Shown: positions 44,120 to 54,330, counted from the first letter of the stretch. The stretch: DNA of 64,000 nt from an uncultured Bacteroides sp. (GCF_963678845.1 NZ_OY787466.1:310001-374000); one strand, 5' to 3'. The notes: generated by a model not told the origin, from the letters alone. Translations and numbers: made by a program.

Positions 44120-45538
44120 ATGAAAAAGATACTTGTCGTTTTCTTCCTTATTTTTCCTTTAGGCATATTAGTCCAATCTTTGAATTACTTTGATAGCCTG
44201 AAGAAATTACAATTAAGGAAAAATATAACAGATTCATTGAGGTTGCAGGCGCTTTTATCATTAAGTGAAGGTTATGCCAATAACAATCCTGATTCTGCTA
44301 TCCATTATGCACAAGCTGTTGTTCAGTTTGTAACAAGAAATAAGGATAAACTACCAGTATGGGCAGAATGGAATGCAAGTAATCATATGGGAATGGCTTT
44401 ACAGAGTATCGGTAATTATCCTGATGCACAAGAATATTTTTTGAAACACCTGAAGCAAAGTGAGATGATAAAGGATTCTTATGGAATTTTTAAGGCTTAT
44501 ATATGTTTAGGGGATATAAATCTGGAGGAAGAAAATTACAAAGATGCCGTATCAAATTATAAAAAAGCTATACCTCTTTATCATGGACAAAAAGATCCTT
44601 ACTGGATATGGAATTTTTTCCCAACAATAGAGAACCTTGCTCGTGCTTATGAAAAACAAAATATGCTTGATTCTGCTCTTTATTATGCCCAATATGGACT
44701 TCGTACAAGTATAGATTTTGCAGGTAAAGATGCGATCCCTTATTGGGGAAACATATTGGGAACTATTAATTCAAAATTAGGACAGTCATCATTAGCATTG
44801 GAATATTTCAGAACTTATCTTAGGGTGCTGAAATATTCATTGGATATTAAAAGTCAGATCCTTTGTTTTTATGAAATTGGTAAACATTTTGAGCGTAATA
44901 ATCAGATAGATTCGGCTGTTTATTATGGACGAGAAGCATATTCTCTAAGTAAAAAGAGTGTGTTCAGAATTGATATTCTAAAAACAAGCAGACTATTGAG
45001 CCAATTGTTTAAATCGGAGAATCAGATAGATAGTGCTTTTAAATATCAGAGTATAATGCTTGAAACGCAGGAGTCTATGTTCAGCAGGGACAAAATAAGC
45101 AGGATTAATATGCTTAAGTTCAATGAACAGATTCGTCAGAAAGAAATTGAGTTTGCCAAACAGCACCAGGAAGAGATGCGTGTTCGTAGACTTCAGCTAA
45201 CTATTTTGGCTATTTCAATTATTGCTGTTATTATTGTATTTTTATTATTAAGCCGTACTATAATTGCGAGCCAGAAACTGATTAAGTTTTTGGGGGTAGT
45301 AGTACTTCTTATCTCGTTTGAATTTATAGATCAGGTTCTGCATCCTATCATTGAAACATTTACAAATCATACTCCTTCTTTAATGTTACTGATACTGGTC
45401 AGTATAGCATCATTACTAGTTCCATTGCATTTTAAATTGGAAAAATGGGCTATAGCAAAGCTTATAGAAAAGAATAATAAAATAAGGCTGGTTGCAGCAA
45501 AGAAAACTATTCAGGAACTGGATGAAAAATTACAATGA
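44120..45538 (+). CDS. TPR-repeat membrane protein
   Basis: A 472-residue protein with an N-terminal signal sequence (to about 20), about six tetratricopeptide-like repeats (pattern DSAIHYAQ, DSALYYAQYG, DSAVYYGREA, DSAFKYQS), a coiled region, and two or three membrane helices near the C terminus (ILAISIIAVIIVFLLL, FLGVVVLLISF, LMLLILVSIASLLVPL). The TPR part would face the periplasm and bind protein partners. It resembles sensor-like TPR proteins of Bacteroidetes but has no kinase or DNA-binding domain. Function unknown. Confidence 0.8.
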   Translation: MKKILVVFFLIFPLGILVQSLNYFDSLKKLQLRKNITDSLRLQALLSLSEGYANNNPDSAIHYAQAVVQFVTRNKDKLPVWAEWNASNHMGMALQSIGNYPDAQEYFLKHLKQSEMIKDSYGIFKAYICLGDINLEEENYKDAVSNYKKAIPLYHGQKDPYWIWNFFPTIENLARAYEKQNMLDSALYYAQYGLRTSIDFAGKDAIPYWGNILGTINSKLGQSSLALEYFRTYLRVLKYSLDIKSQILCFYEIGKHFERNNQIDSAVYYGREAYSLSKKSVFRIDILKTSRLLSQLFKSENQIDSAFKYQSIMLETQESMFSRDKISRINMLKFNEQIRQKEIEFAKQHQEEMRVRRLQLTILAISIIAVIIVFLLLSRTIIASQKLIKFLGVVVLLISFEFIDQVLHPIIETFTNHTPSLMLLILVSIASLLVPLHFKLEKWAIAKLIEKNNKIRLVAAKKTIQELDEKLQ

Positions 45539-45548
45539 TTTTAAAAAG

Positions 45549-45576
45549 AAAGGCAGCAATTTAGTTTGCTGCCTTT
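45549..45576. terminator. Bidirectional terminator between TPR gene and hcp
   Basis: An 11-bp perfect stem (45549-45559 and 45566-45576, 6-nt loop), A-rich on the left and T-rich on the right, in the gap between converging genes. Confidence 0.85.
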
Positions 45577-45605
45577 TCTTGAAGTATTTTCAGTTTTTGT
45601 AGTTC

Positions 45606-47243
45606 TTAATTAAGTCCGAAAGATTTCATATCTTCTTCCGCGGTTGTGATAGTCTGAACACCAAAACTGTCCTGAACAATTTTTAAAAGGTTAGGCGTTA
45701 AGAATCCAGGCAAAGTAGGACCGATATGTGTATTCTTTATTCCGAGGTACAGCAAGGCAAGGTGAACGATGATCGCTTTCTGCTCGTACCAGGCAATATT
45801 AAAGATAATTGGTAATTTATTAATGTCGTCCAGTTTCAGAACTTCTTTTAATTTAAGCGCAACTACTGCCCATGAATACGAATCATTGCACTGACCGGCA
45901 TCCAGCACTCTTGGTATACCGTTGATGTCGCCCAATTTCAACTTGTTATAGCGATATTTAGCACATCCCGAAGTGAGAATCACAGTATCTTTGGGCAGTT
46001 GTTTTGCAAATTCAGTATAATATTCACGGCTTTTTTGACGTGCATCACAACCCGACATCACAACCAGTTTTTTTATAGCTCCGGAATTTACAGCTTTCAG
46101 AATCTTATCAGCAAGAGATAAGACCTGATTATGTGCAAAGCCGATAGTTATTTCACCATTCTCAATTTCTGTAGGAGGCGGACATTTTTTTGCTAGTTCT
46201 ATGATTTCAGAAAAGTCTTTATGACCATTAACCAGTTTCTTATCAATCACTTTCCATTCGGGCATTCCAGCAGCTCCTGTTGTAAATATCCTATCGTTAT
46301 AGGTGGTTGTTTTGCGTGGAGGTACCAGACAATTGGTAGTGAAGAGAACAGGGCCATTAAATGTTTCAAATTCATCAAGCTGTCGGTGCCATGCATTTCC
46401 GTAGTTTCCCACCAGATGTTTGTATTTCTTAAAATGAGGATAAGCATGAGAAGGCAGCATCTCAGAATGAGTATAAATATCAACGCCCTTACCTTCAGTT
46501 TGTATTAATAGCTGTTCCAAATCATTCAGATCATGTCCGCTGACCAGGATACCTGGATTCTTTCCAACTCCGATGTTAACCTTAGAAATCTCAGGATTGC
46601 CAAAAGTGGAAGTGTTTGCTTTGTCAAGCAAAGCCATCACCTTAACTCCATGTTCACCGGTTCTTACAAGCCAGTCAAGCATATCTTTCAGGTTCATAGG
46701 TCTGTAAATCATAACAAGAGTCTCTTCCATGAAGTTGTATATATCCTGTTCTTCGAATCCCAGATTGAAGGCATGTTCCGCATAGGCTGCAATGCCTTTT
46801 ACCCCAAACAAGGTGTATTGTTTCAATGCACGGATATCTTCGTCTTTGTCAAAGAATAAAGTGCTAACCTGCTTTGCTTTTTCATAAAAGTCTGCTTCGC
46901 TTGTTCCTTTCCAGTCAAGTGCATCATTCTTTTCACTAATATGTGCTTTTGTTTTCAGGTTATCCCGGAGAGTGATGCAATCATTGATAGACTTCATTAT
47001 TGCTTTGTTATCAAAATTGGCATTTGTGATAGTTATGAACAGGCCATTAGTAATGTGTTTACTCTCTACGTTAGTATCGATCCCTTTCTTTCGGGCCTCG
47101 ATAGTTGCAAATGCAAGTCCCTGACATGCAAATATTAATAAATCCTGAATATTGGCGGTATCTTCTTTTTTACCGCAAACTCCGTTGATGGTGCAGCCCG
47201 TATTCTTGGCTGTCTCCTGACACTGGTTACAAAACATGCTCAT
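45606..47243 (-). CDS. hcp: Hybrid cluster protein (hydroxylamine/NO reductase)
   Basis: A 545-residue Hcp. The N-terminal Cys spacing C5-x2-C8-x8-C17-x5-C23 is that of the anaerobe-type proteins with a 4Fe-4S cubane; hybrid-cluster ligands are in segments such as GVGKNPGILVSGHDL (His), FTTNCLVPP, VMSGCDAR, LTSGCAKYRYN and VLDAGQCNDSYS. It reduces NO or hydroxylamine and protects anaerobes from nitrosative stress. No hcr reductase gene is adjacent. It is divergent from an AraC regulator, which may control it. Confidence 0.95.
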   Translation of the reverse strand: MSMFCNQCQETAKNTGCTINGVCGKKEDTANIQDLLIFACQGLAFATIEARKKGIDTNVESKHITNGLFITITNANFDNKAIMKSINDCITLRDNLKTKAHISEKNDALDWKGTSEADFYEKAKQVSTLFFDKDEDIRALKQYTLFGVKGIAAYAEHAFNLGFEEQDIYNFMEETLVMIYRPMNLKDMLDWLVRTGEHGVKVMALLDKANTSTFGNPEISKVNIGVGKNPGILVSGHDLNDLEQLLIQTEGKGVDIYTHSEMLPSHAYPHFKKYKHLVGNYGNAWHRQLDEFETFNGPVLFTTNCLVPPRKTTTYNDRIFTTGAAGMPEWKVIDKKLVNGHKDFSEIIELAKKCPPPTEIENGEITIGFAHNQVLSLADKILKAVNSGAIKKLVVMSGCDARQKSREYYTEFAKQLPKDTVILTSGCAKYRYNKLKLGDINGIPRVLDAGQCNDSYSWAVVALKLKEVLKLDDINKLPIIFNIAWYEQKAIIVHLALLYLGIKNTHIGPTLPGFLTPNLLKIVQDSFGVQTITTAEEDMKSFGLN

Positions 47244-47414
47244 AGTATTATATTTTTAGAAGTTGGTATACAATGAATTAGGCTCGAAAACAGTATTCAA
47301 TAAACAAATATGAAGATGATTTGTTTATTCATTTCGGACTTTTATATATACAATAACTTTTCAAGGTTTAAAAGCAAAAATATTCCGATCAGGCCATAAG
47401 CTCAGATAATTGAT

Positions 47415-47422
47415 TATATTTG
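47415..47422 (+). promoter_or_regulatory. -7 promoter element of the AraC gene, leaderless type
   Basis: TATATTTG (TAnnTTTG) followed by only TAAT before the ATG at 47427, so the mRNA should be leaderless or nearly so. Confidence 0.6.
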
Positions 47423-47426
47423 TAAT

Positions 47427-48317
47427 ATGAATCAGCTCTCAAAAGAAATAAGAACATATACCTTTTCTGAATTCGAAGGAAATAATCCTTCTTTCTCACT
47501 CAGACGACTCGAAGATTTGTATCGCATGAAACACGGCGAATCCGATATTCCGCATCGTCATGATTATTATACCATTATTTTTTTTGAGAAGGGAGCTGGA
47601 ACTCATATTGTTGACTTTACGGAGTATCCGATTGAAGATCACAGCATTTATTTTATTATTCCCGGACAGATGCATCAGGTAATACCTACTTCCGAACCTA
47701 AAGGCTGGACAATGAAATTTACCGATGAGTTTTTAATATCCAATTCCATTTCCGAAAAACTGATAAATAGCATTTACCTGTTCAATGAATACGGTCAGTC
47801 TCCTCCGCTATCTATCAATGAAATACAGATGCCTGTCTATCTCAATATAATTTCTCAGATAGAGTTTTTTTCTAACTCTTTGGAAAGTTATACGCAGGAA
47901 GCCATTGGGGCATTGATGAAACTTTTCTTTATACAAAGCAATAATCATTGTTCGCTGCATAAAAGCAATAATCCACAGTTGCAGGAAACCACCAATCAGC
48001 TGTTGCATTCGTTCAAACAACTGCTGAACAAACATTATGCCTCTATGCATCTGGTGGCCGATTATGCCAATAAATTAAATGTTACAGCCGATTATCTCAA
48101 TAAAACGGTGAAGAGCATTACGGGAAAATCAGCCAAAGATCATATTCAGACTAAAATAATTATAGAAGCAAAACGTTCACTACTTTTTAGTGAGATCAGC
48201 AGCAAAGAGCTGGCTTACGAACTTGGCTTCGAAGAATCGGCCCATTTCAATAACTTTTTTAAGAAGATTACCGGTCAAACTCCCTCCGAATTTCGAGTTT
48301 TAGCACGTCAGTCCTGA
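47427..48317 (+). CDS. AraC-family transcriptional regulator
   Basis: A 296-residue regulator: an N-terminal cupin sensor domain (HRHDYYTIIFFEKGAGTH, IPGQMHQV) and a C-terminal double helix-turn-helix (about 195-296; VADYANKLNVTADYLNKTVK and ELAYELGFEESAHFNNFFKKITGQTPSEFR). Divergent from hcp and upstream of pirin/doxX/bfd; it may control either set. Effector unknown. Confidence 0.92.
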   Translation: MNQLSKEIRTYTFSEFEGNNPSFSLRRLEDLYRMKHGESDIPHRHDYYTIIFFEKGAGTHIVDFTEYPIEDHSIYFIIPGQMHQVIPTSEPKGWTMKFTDEFLISNSISEKLINSIYLFNEYGQSPPLSINEIQMPVYLNIISQIEFFSNSLESYTQEAIGALMKLFFIQSNNHCSLHKSNNPQLQETTNQLLHSFKQLLNKHYASMHLVADYANKLNVTADYLNKTVKSITGKSAKDHIQTKIIIEAKRSLLFSEISSKELAYELGFEESAHFNNFFKKITGQTPSEFRVLARQS

Positions 48318-48369
48318 TTTTTGCAATCATTCACCTGATTTCATTACTTCGTTCGGCATATCACTGCCG

Positions 48370-48377
48370 TATCTTTG
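48370..48377 (+). promoter_or_regulatory. -7 promoter element of the pirin operon
   Basis: TATCTTTG (TAnnTTTG), 47 bases before the pirin ATG and after the AraC stop. Confidence 0.6.
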
Positions 48378-48424
48378 TTACATCAAATTCAAGGAGAGTT
48401 TGAACAGTAATAAAGAACAGAAGC

Positions 48425-49135
48425 ATGAAAACAATATTGCATAAATCAGAAACACGTGGACATGCCAATCATGGCTGGCTCGATACCCACCATACTTTTA
48501 GCTTTGCCGATTATTACAACCCTCAACGTGTGCACTTTGGTATGCTAAGAGTACTAAACGATGATCGCATAGCACCAGGAGAAGGTTTTGGCAAGCATCC
48601 TCATGACAACATGGAGATAATTACCATTCCACTTTACGGCGATCTGGAACATAAGGACAGCATGGGCAACCACGGCGTTATCACTACCGGTGAAATTCAG
48701 GTGATGAGTGCCGGGACCGGTATCTTCCATAGTGAGTTCAATAAGAATAAAAATAAAGAAGTGGGCCTACTGCAAATATGGGTACTCCCTAACAAAAAGA
48801 ATGTAACACCGCGGTATGATCAGATTACTCTGGCCGATATTCAGAAACCCGATGAATTTTATCAGATACTTTCACCTAACCCTGAAGATCAGGGCGTATG
48901 GATATATCAGAATGCCTGGTTCCACCTCGGCGATTTATCTGAAGGATGGAAAGGAACGTACCAACTGAAAGATAAGAAGAACGGCGTTTACTTCTTTGTA
49001 ATAGAAGGAAAAGTAACAGTTGCCGGACAGGAGTTGAACAGAAGAGACGGACTAGGTGTTAGTGAAGCAGAGTCAATAGAAATAACAACATCTGCAAAAA
49101 CAAAACTTCTGGTAATGGAAGTACCAATGCAATAA
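48425..49135 (+). CDS. Pirin family protein
   Basis: A 236-residue bicupin of the pirin/YhhW type. Metal ligands are visible as GKHPHDNMEI (two His) and GIFHSEFN (His and Glu). Members act as quercetinases or redox-linked cofactors; substrate here unknown. First gene of a likely operon with doxX (36 bp) and a BFD-like gene (24 bp). Confidence 0.92.
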   Translation: MKTILHKSETRGHANHGWLDTHHTFSFADYYNPQRVHFGMLRVLNDDRIAPGEGFGKHPHDNMEIITIPLYGDLEHKDSMGNHGVITTGEIQVMSAGTGIFHSEFNKNKNKEVGLLQIWVLPNKKNVTPRYDQITLADIQKPDEFYQILSPNPEDQGVWIYQNAWFHLGDLSEGWKGTYQLKDKKNGVYFFVIEGKVTVAGQELNRRDGLGVSEAESIEITTSAKTKLLVMEVPMQ

Positions 49136-49171
49136 TCAAGTTAGAAATATTATAATTAAAAAATAGACATT

Positions 49172-49636
49172 ATGAACACAATTAAAAAATTCTTAGCAAC
49201 AGACCAACAATCATGGTCATTATTAGTAGCACGTTTGGCATTAGGCCTTGTTATATTACCTCACGGAATGCAAAAAGCCCTCGGAGCTTTCGGAGGATAC
49301 GGCTTTTCTGGCACACTCGGAGCCTTTCAATCCATGGGAATGCCACTTCTCATTGGAGTTCTGGTAATTCTGGCAGAATTTGTAGGAAGCATAGGTATTC
49401 TTGTTGGAGCAGGAACCCGCTTTATGGCTTTCTCTGTTGGTTTAACAATGGCAGGAGCTGCTGTCCTTGGCGGACATATCAACAATGGATTTTTCATGAA
49501 CTGGTTCGGAGCGCAAAAGGGCGAAGGTGTTGAATACTTCATTCTTGTTGTTGGTCTGGCTCTTGTTCTTCTCATTGGCGGAAGCGGACGCTATGCTGTC
49601 GACAATCTTATTTCAGATAAACTAAAAACAAAATAA
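49172..49636 (+). CDS. DoxX family membrane protein
   Basis: A 154-residue inner-membrane protein with four helices: LLVARLALGLVILPHGMQKAL in the first, then LLIGVLVILAEFVGSIGIL, MAFSVGLTMAGAAVLG and FILVVGLALVLLI. The pattern LALGLVILPHGxQK is typical of DoxX/YqjF proteins, which are linked to oxidative-stress response and thiol redox homeostasis. Middle gene of the pirin operon. Confidence 0.9.
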   Translation: MNTIKKFLATDQQSWSLLVARLALGLVILPHGMQKALGAFGGYGFSGTLGAFQSMGMPLLIGVLVILAEFVGSIGILVGAGTRFMAFSVGLTMAGAAVLGGHINNGFFMNWFGAQKGEGVEYFILVVGLALVLLIGGSGRYAVDNLISDKLKTK

Positions 49637-49660
49637 AATAGAAACTTTAAAAATACCACT

Positions 49661-49840
49661 ATGAGTGAAGATGTTCATATTTGCCATTGCAATGGCATAA
49701 CCAAAGGTGAAATAGCAAAAGCTATCAAAGAAAAAGGATTAACCACTGCCGACGAAGTTAGCGATGAAACATCTGCCGGAGAAGTTTGCGGAGGTTGTGT
49801 ATCCGATATTGAAGAGATATTAGATGAGGTAAATGGTTAA
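49661..49840 (+). CDS. BFD-like [2Fe-2S] ferredoxin
   Basis: A 59-residue protein. Four Cys at 8, 10, 43 and 46 (ICHCNG and VCGGCVSDI) have the spacing of bacterioferritin-associated-ferredoxin-type [2Fe-2S] domains. It follows doxX by 24 bp and precedes a terminator, so it ends the operon. Small free-standing BFD domains donate electrons or deliver clusters; the partner is unknown. Confidence 0.88.
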   Translation: MSEDVHICHCNGITKGEIAKAIKEKGLTTADEVSDETSAGEVCGGCVSDIEEILDEVNG

Positions 49841-49885
49841 AATCAATCAGGTATTGATTTTCTTATAAAAGGTAAAAAGATTGTG

Positions 49886-49916
49886 AAAGGCAGTAATTTC
49901 GGTTACTGCCTTTTTT
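49886..49916 (+). terminator. Rho-independent terminator of the pirin operon
   Basis: An 11-bp perfect stem (49886-49896 and 49903-49913, loop TTTCGG) ending in a run of T (49911-49916). Confidence 0.9.
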
Positions 49917-49980
49917 AATAAATAATTTTTTGTTGGCTTGAAGAATGTCTGTTAGAAAAGGATAAATTTTGGATTATAAA

Positions 49981-52900
49981 CTATTGTTTTTTATGTAGTC
50001 CATCTTTATACTCAGAGGGAGTGATTTTCATTTGTTTTTTGAAGCATTTACTGAAATACTTTGGATCATTGAATCCTGTCATGTATGCGACTTGTGAGAA
50101 ATTGAATTTATCAGTTTCTATAAGCTGCGCAGCACGTTTTATCCGTATCTCACGAATGAAGTCAACAGGTGAAAGACCTACAATAGATCTCAGCTTTTTG
50201 TAGAAAACCGTGCGACTTAGCATTAAATTCTCTGCTATTTCATCTATTGTAAGCTCAGAGTTGTCCATTTGTTCTTCCATGAAATCCATAATTTGTTGAA
50301 TAAATAGCTCGTCATAAGATGCTATTTTGGGTGTAGAAGGAGAAAGCATACTCGATGTTTCTATTCCCTGCTTGTTGGAGAGACTAGCCATATACATTTC
50401 TTGAAGCAATTGTCGTTGTTTGAGCAATGACACAATTCGTGCTTTAAGATAGGAAGAGCTGAATGGTTTGGTTATGTAATCGTCAATGCCTTGCTCAAGC
50501 CCTTTAATACGGTCATCTAATGAAGATTTTGCTGATAACAATATAATTGGTATGTGGCATGTATTGCGATTTTCTTTTATTTCTTTTACCATGTCGAGGC
50601 CATCCATAATTGGCATCATTACATCACTGATAATTAGATCTGGAATAAACTGCAAGGCTTTTTCTACTCCTTCCTTTCCATTGGAAGCTTCAATTATCTG
50701 GTAGTTTGTATTAAGAATATCTCGCAGAAAACTTCTTAATTCATAGTTGTCTTCTACAATTAAGATGGAACATTCTTCTTCGTTATCAAAGGAGTTTTTG
50801 GCTAATTCTTTATTGCATTCTAATTCTTTTTGAGACAGATTATTTATCTCAGGACTATCATTTAAGATGAATTCTGCCCGTGCATCAGCTTCATAAATAT
50901 CTCGCCTCAGTGGCAGATTTATTCTGAACTCACTGCCTTTACCTAATTCGCTTTTTACCTGTATATCTCCATGATGTAACTCAACCATCTCTTTAACTAA
51001 TGAGAGCCCTATGCCAGATGAAGGTTGTAGAAAATTGCTTTTAGTCAGTGATCCAAAACGCTGGAACAGAGAAGTCAATTTACTTGGTTCAATTCCAATA
51101 CCTTCGTCAGTTACCGAAATAGAGAAATAATTTTTATTACTACTTAATCCTATTTTGACAGATTTTCCATAAGAAGTATATTTGAATGCATTAGATAGCA
51201 AATTAAAGAGTATCTTTTCAAATTTGTCTCTGTCTATCCATGCATAGATGGTTGCACCATCTGTCTGCAGGCTATAGTTTATCTGCTTTTCTTTTGCTAT
51301 CAGGTTAAAATTACCCATAACTTTATTTAATAACTCAGAGATATCTGTTTCTTCTATGAACAACCTCATTTTCTTATTCTGAATCTTTCTGAAATCCAAA
51401 ATCTGATTTACCAAACGTAACATACGTTCTGTATTTTTTTGTACCAGAGTGAGATGGTTGCGTGCTTTTAAAGAAAGCTCTTCGCATTCCAATACTTCAT
51501 TAACGGGGCTCGAGATGAGCGTTAGTGGTGTACGAAATTCATGAGATATATCGGTGAAAAATTTTAATTTTATTTCGGCCAGCTCTTGTTCTATATTTAC
51601 CTGATGACGTAGTCTGTATATATAGAAAAGTATGTAAACGGTTATTAACGTAATACATACGAACAGAAACAGATACAATATCCAGGCCCAATATGTTTCC
51701 CAAAATGTAGGTAAGACGTGTACAGACAAACTGCGAACATTATTAACCCAAAAGCCATCACCATTAGTAGAACGTATTTGTAACTCATATTCGCCTGGGG
51801 GTAAATTAATGTAGTTGGCAGTACGGTTTTTATCTACATAGTTCCAATTCTTTTCCAGCCCTTTCAGTTTATATGCATAATTTATCTCATCAGGATTTGT
51901 GAAGTCAATAGCTGCAAATTGAAAGGTGACATTTCGTTCTGAAGGTTTTAATGATAATACTTTCAACTTATTTAGGGCGATTTCCTGAGCTTTTCCCTGA
52001 ATCTTTAGTCCTGTAAAGACAATGTTGGGTATGTATCTACTCTTCCTCATTTTATCAGTATTTACTGTTAAGAGGCCTATGTCTGTTCCCAAAAGGAGAC
52101 GATTATCAGACATAAAAACTGAAGAAGCTTCAGAGAAATTAGATTCTTGTTGTATAAAATTGGAACTAAAATTATCAAACACTTCACGGTTAGGGTCAAA
52201 TTTGGATAAACTATTCTCGGATACAGCCCATAAATAACCGTGAGTGTCTTCAGAAATGGACGATACAAGGTCGGATCCTAATCCATTTGCCATTGTATAG
52301 TGTTTAAAACGAATAAAATCAGTAAGTAAATTACTAGATAGAATTTTATTGATTCCACCCGTTAATGTTGCAACATAAGTTCTGTTTCTTTTATCTGTAA
52401 ATGTATACATAATATCATTTCCGCTGAGGCTGGATGAGATTTGGGGTATACGCATGTTTCGGTAGAACTTAATTTCTTCAGGTTGCCTGAATTGCTCTGA
52501 GAATGTAATCAATCCATCCGTTGTTCCAATGAGAATTACTCCTTTCGGAGTTTTACTAATATGCCTTATACGCATACCATGCTCATCAGGATAGTTTTTT
52601 AATATATTGCCACTATGCAGAAACTTCATGTTACCATGCTGATCTTCTTGCAATAAGTTTAATCCACCTCCATAAGTCCCTATCCATACACGGTCTTTAT
52701 CGTCTTGGCAAATAGTATATATACTGTTGTGACTGATGCTGTATAAATCGTTATCCTGATGTATGTATTGTTTTATACCAAATTGATTGGGACTTTTGGC
52801 ATTCAATCTGAATAGCCCGTCTTTTTTGGTTCCCATCCATATTATTCCTCTATTATCAGCAAAAATACAGTATACATTTCGTTCGAAAGAGACTTGTGTT

Positions 52901-54330
52901 TTACTAATTGTTCCTTGAGCATTTAGATATCCGAATAAAGATCCATCTTGGTTGAAAATACGTATTGCACCATTTTTGGAAGCAACCCATATTCTTTTTA
53001 ACGAATCTTTGAATAAACAACGAGTTTCATATTTTTGATTGTTCAATTTTTCCTCATACCTATGAGGAAAGAAAGATATTTTTTGTGCCCCTCTATTGCA
53101 AGCTAGCCAGCAATTCCCTTGATGGTCAATAAAGTAATTTATTATATTGGGTGCGAAAATTGATTTAGGGTTGCCTGCTTCAGTCATAAATGAAGCTAAT
53201 TTGTTTGATTTAGGGTCAAAATAAGAAAAATTTCCATCTGTTGGCACTACCCAAACGGTGCCGACTTTATCTTCAAAAATTAGTTTCCTATTTTTTCGTT
53301 CATATTTTATAATTTCTTCTGGAGAGGTTACAAAATGTTTTATATCGCCTTTATGCATATTCAATCGGACTACTCCCGGCTCTTTTGTAAACATCCAAAC
53401 GTAACCTTTACTATCTTTGAAAACAAGCTCAATATCATTAATAGGTTGTTTGCTGGTTCGGATATCGTACAATTTATACTGCTCACTTCGCATATTCATT
53501 GCTAGCAGACCTTTATTTGTTCCTATTAAGAGAGAGCCGTCTTTGGTTTGTTCAACGGTATTGATCCTGGTAACTACGTCGGGCAGTTTTATAAATTTTA
53601 ATTGCTGTGTGACAATATTATAAACCGCTATTCTGTCTGATGAAGACACAAGAAATATTGAACCACCATATTCTTTAATATATTGGAAAGGAAAATCACT
53701 TCTGATTTTTTTCTTTCCGATTATATTAATACCCTTATCAGTTAGTATCCATTCATCATTTTGAGAGTCTTGAAAAACAGAAAAAACAGAGTTGCCTTTC
53801 AGTGTTTGGTTATAGGTTCCATATTGATATATTCCATTACCGTTTTTACACTGACGATCATCCACTCTAAAAGCATTTCCACCATTGCAAATTATCCAGC
53901 TAATACCTTTCTTTAATGGATATACCGATTTGATATTGTATGTTTGATGGTGTATCTTTTCAGTTGGAAGCAATACATCTATAAACTTCTCATTAGTCGT
54001 GTCGAATAAGTAAATCCGATTGTCGTAAGTCTGACACCAGATGTCATCATATCTGGTGTCCCAAATACAAGAAATACGGTTACTCGTTAAGGTGCATCCA
54101 TCACCAGGCAGTGCCTTATAAGTCCTGAATTCGTATCCATCATATCTATTTAGACCATTCCAGGTACTAAACCAAATATATCCACTCTGATCTTGCAAAA
54201 TAGTCGAAACAAATCCATTAGACAAACCATTATTAACAGAAAATGGTTTAACCTTGCACAACGGCTGGGCTATTAGTGCCAGAAAAGGAATAAAAAGGTA
54301 TAAGCATAAAAAAAACAGATATTTTCTCAT
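49981..54330 (-). CDS. Hybrid two-component system regulator of the polysaccharide locus
   Basis: A 1449-residue one-protein two-component system. In order: signal peptide (about 1-22), two seven-bladed beta-propellers built of reg_prop repeats (YIWFSTWNGLNRYD, VWIGTYGGGLNLL, LWAVSENSLSKFD), a Y_Y_Y domain (about 780-860, YAYKLKGLEKNWNYVD), one membrane helix (881-905), HisKA with phosphorylated His930 (DISHEFRTPLT), HATPase (NAFKYT, DEGIGIEP, SSGIGLSLV), a receiver with Asp1236 (SDVMMP), and an AraC DNA-binding domain at the C terminus. The periplasmic part senses an oligosaccharide, and the AraC part activates the SusC/SusD genes to the right. Confidence 0.96.
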   Translation of the reverse strand: MRKYLFFLCLYLFIPFLALIAQPLCKVKPFSVNNGLSNGFVSTILQDQSGYIWFSTWNGLNRYDGYEFRTYKALPGDGCTLTSNRISCIWDTRYDDIWCQTYDNRIYLFDTTNEKFIDVLLPTEKIHHQTYNIKSVYPLKKGISWIICNGGNAFRVDDRQCKNGNGIYQYGTYNQTLKGNSVFSVFQDSQNDEWILTDKGINIIGKKKIRSDFPFQYIKEYGGSIFLVSSSDRIAVYNIVTQQLKFIKLPDVVTRINTVEQTKDGSLLIGTNKGLLAMNMRSEQYKLYDIRTSKQPINDIELVFKDSKGYVWMFTKEPGVVRLNMHKGDIKHFVTSPEEIIKYERKNRKLIFEDKVGTVWVVPTDGNFSYFDPKSNKLASFMTEAGNPKSIFAPNIINYFIDHQGNCWLACNRGAQKISFFPHRYEEKLNNQKYETRCLFKDSLKRIWVASKNGAIRIFNQDGSLFGYLNAQGTISKTQVSFERNVYCIFADNRGIIWMGTKKDGLFRLNAKSPNQFGIKQYIHQDNDLYSISHNSIYTICQDDKDRVWIGTYGGGLNLLQEDQHGNMKFLHSGNILKNYPDEHGMRIRHISKTPKGVILIGTTDGLITFSEQFRQPEEIKFYRNMRIPQISSSLSGNDIMYTFTDKRNRTYVATLTGGINKILSSNLLTDFIRFKHYTMANGLGSDLVSSISEDTHGYLWAVSENSLSKFDPNREVFDNFSSNFIQQESNFSEASSVFMSDNRLLLGTDIGLLTVNTDKMRKSRYIPNIVFTGLKIQGKAQEIALNKLKVLSLKPSERNVTFQFAAIDFTNPDEINYAYKLKGLEKNWNYVDKNRTANYINLPPGEYELQIRSTNGDGFWVNNVRSLSVHVLPTFWETYWAWILYLFLFVCITLITVYILFYIYRLRHQVNIEQELAEIKLKFFTDISHEFRTPLTLISSPVNEVLECEELSLKARNHLTLVQKNTERMLRLVNQILDFRKIQNKKMRLFIEETDISELLNKVMGNFNLIAKEKQINYSLQTDGATIYAWIDRDKFEKILFNLLSNAFKYTSYGKSVKIGLSSNKNYFSISVTDEGIGIEPSKLTSLFQRFGSLTKSNFLQPSSGIGLSLVKEMVELHHGDIQVKSELGKGSEFRINLPLRRDIYEADARAEFILNDSPEINNLSQKELECNKELAKNSFDNEEECSILIVEDNYELRSFLRDILNTNYQIIEASNGKEGVEKALQFIPDLIISDVMMPIMDGLDMVKEIKENRNTCHIPIILLSAKSSLDDRIKGLEQGIDDYITKPFSSSYLKARIVSLLKQRQLLQEMYMASLSNKQGIETSSMLSPSTPKIASYDELFIQQIMDFMEEQMDNSELTIDEIAENLMLSRTVFYKKLRSIVGLSPVDFIREIRIKRAAQLIETDKFNFSQVAYMTGFNDPKYFSKCFKKQMKITPSEYKDGLHKKQ

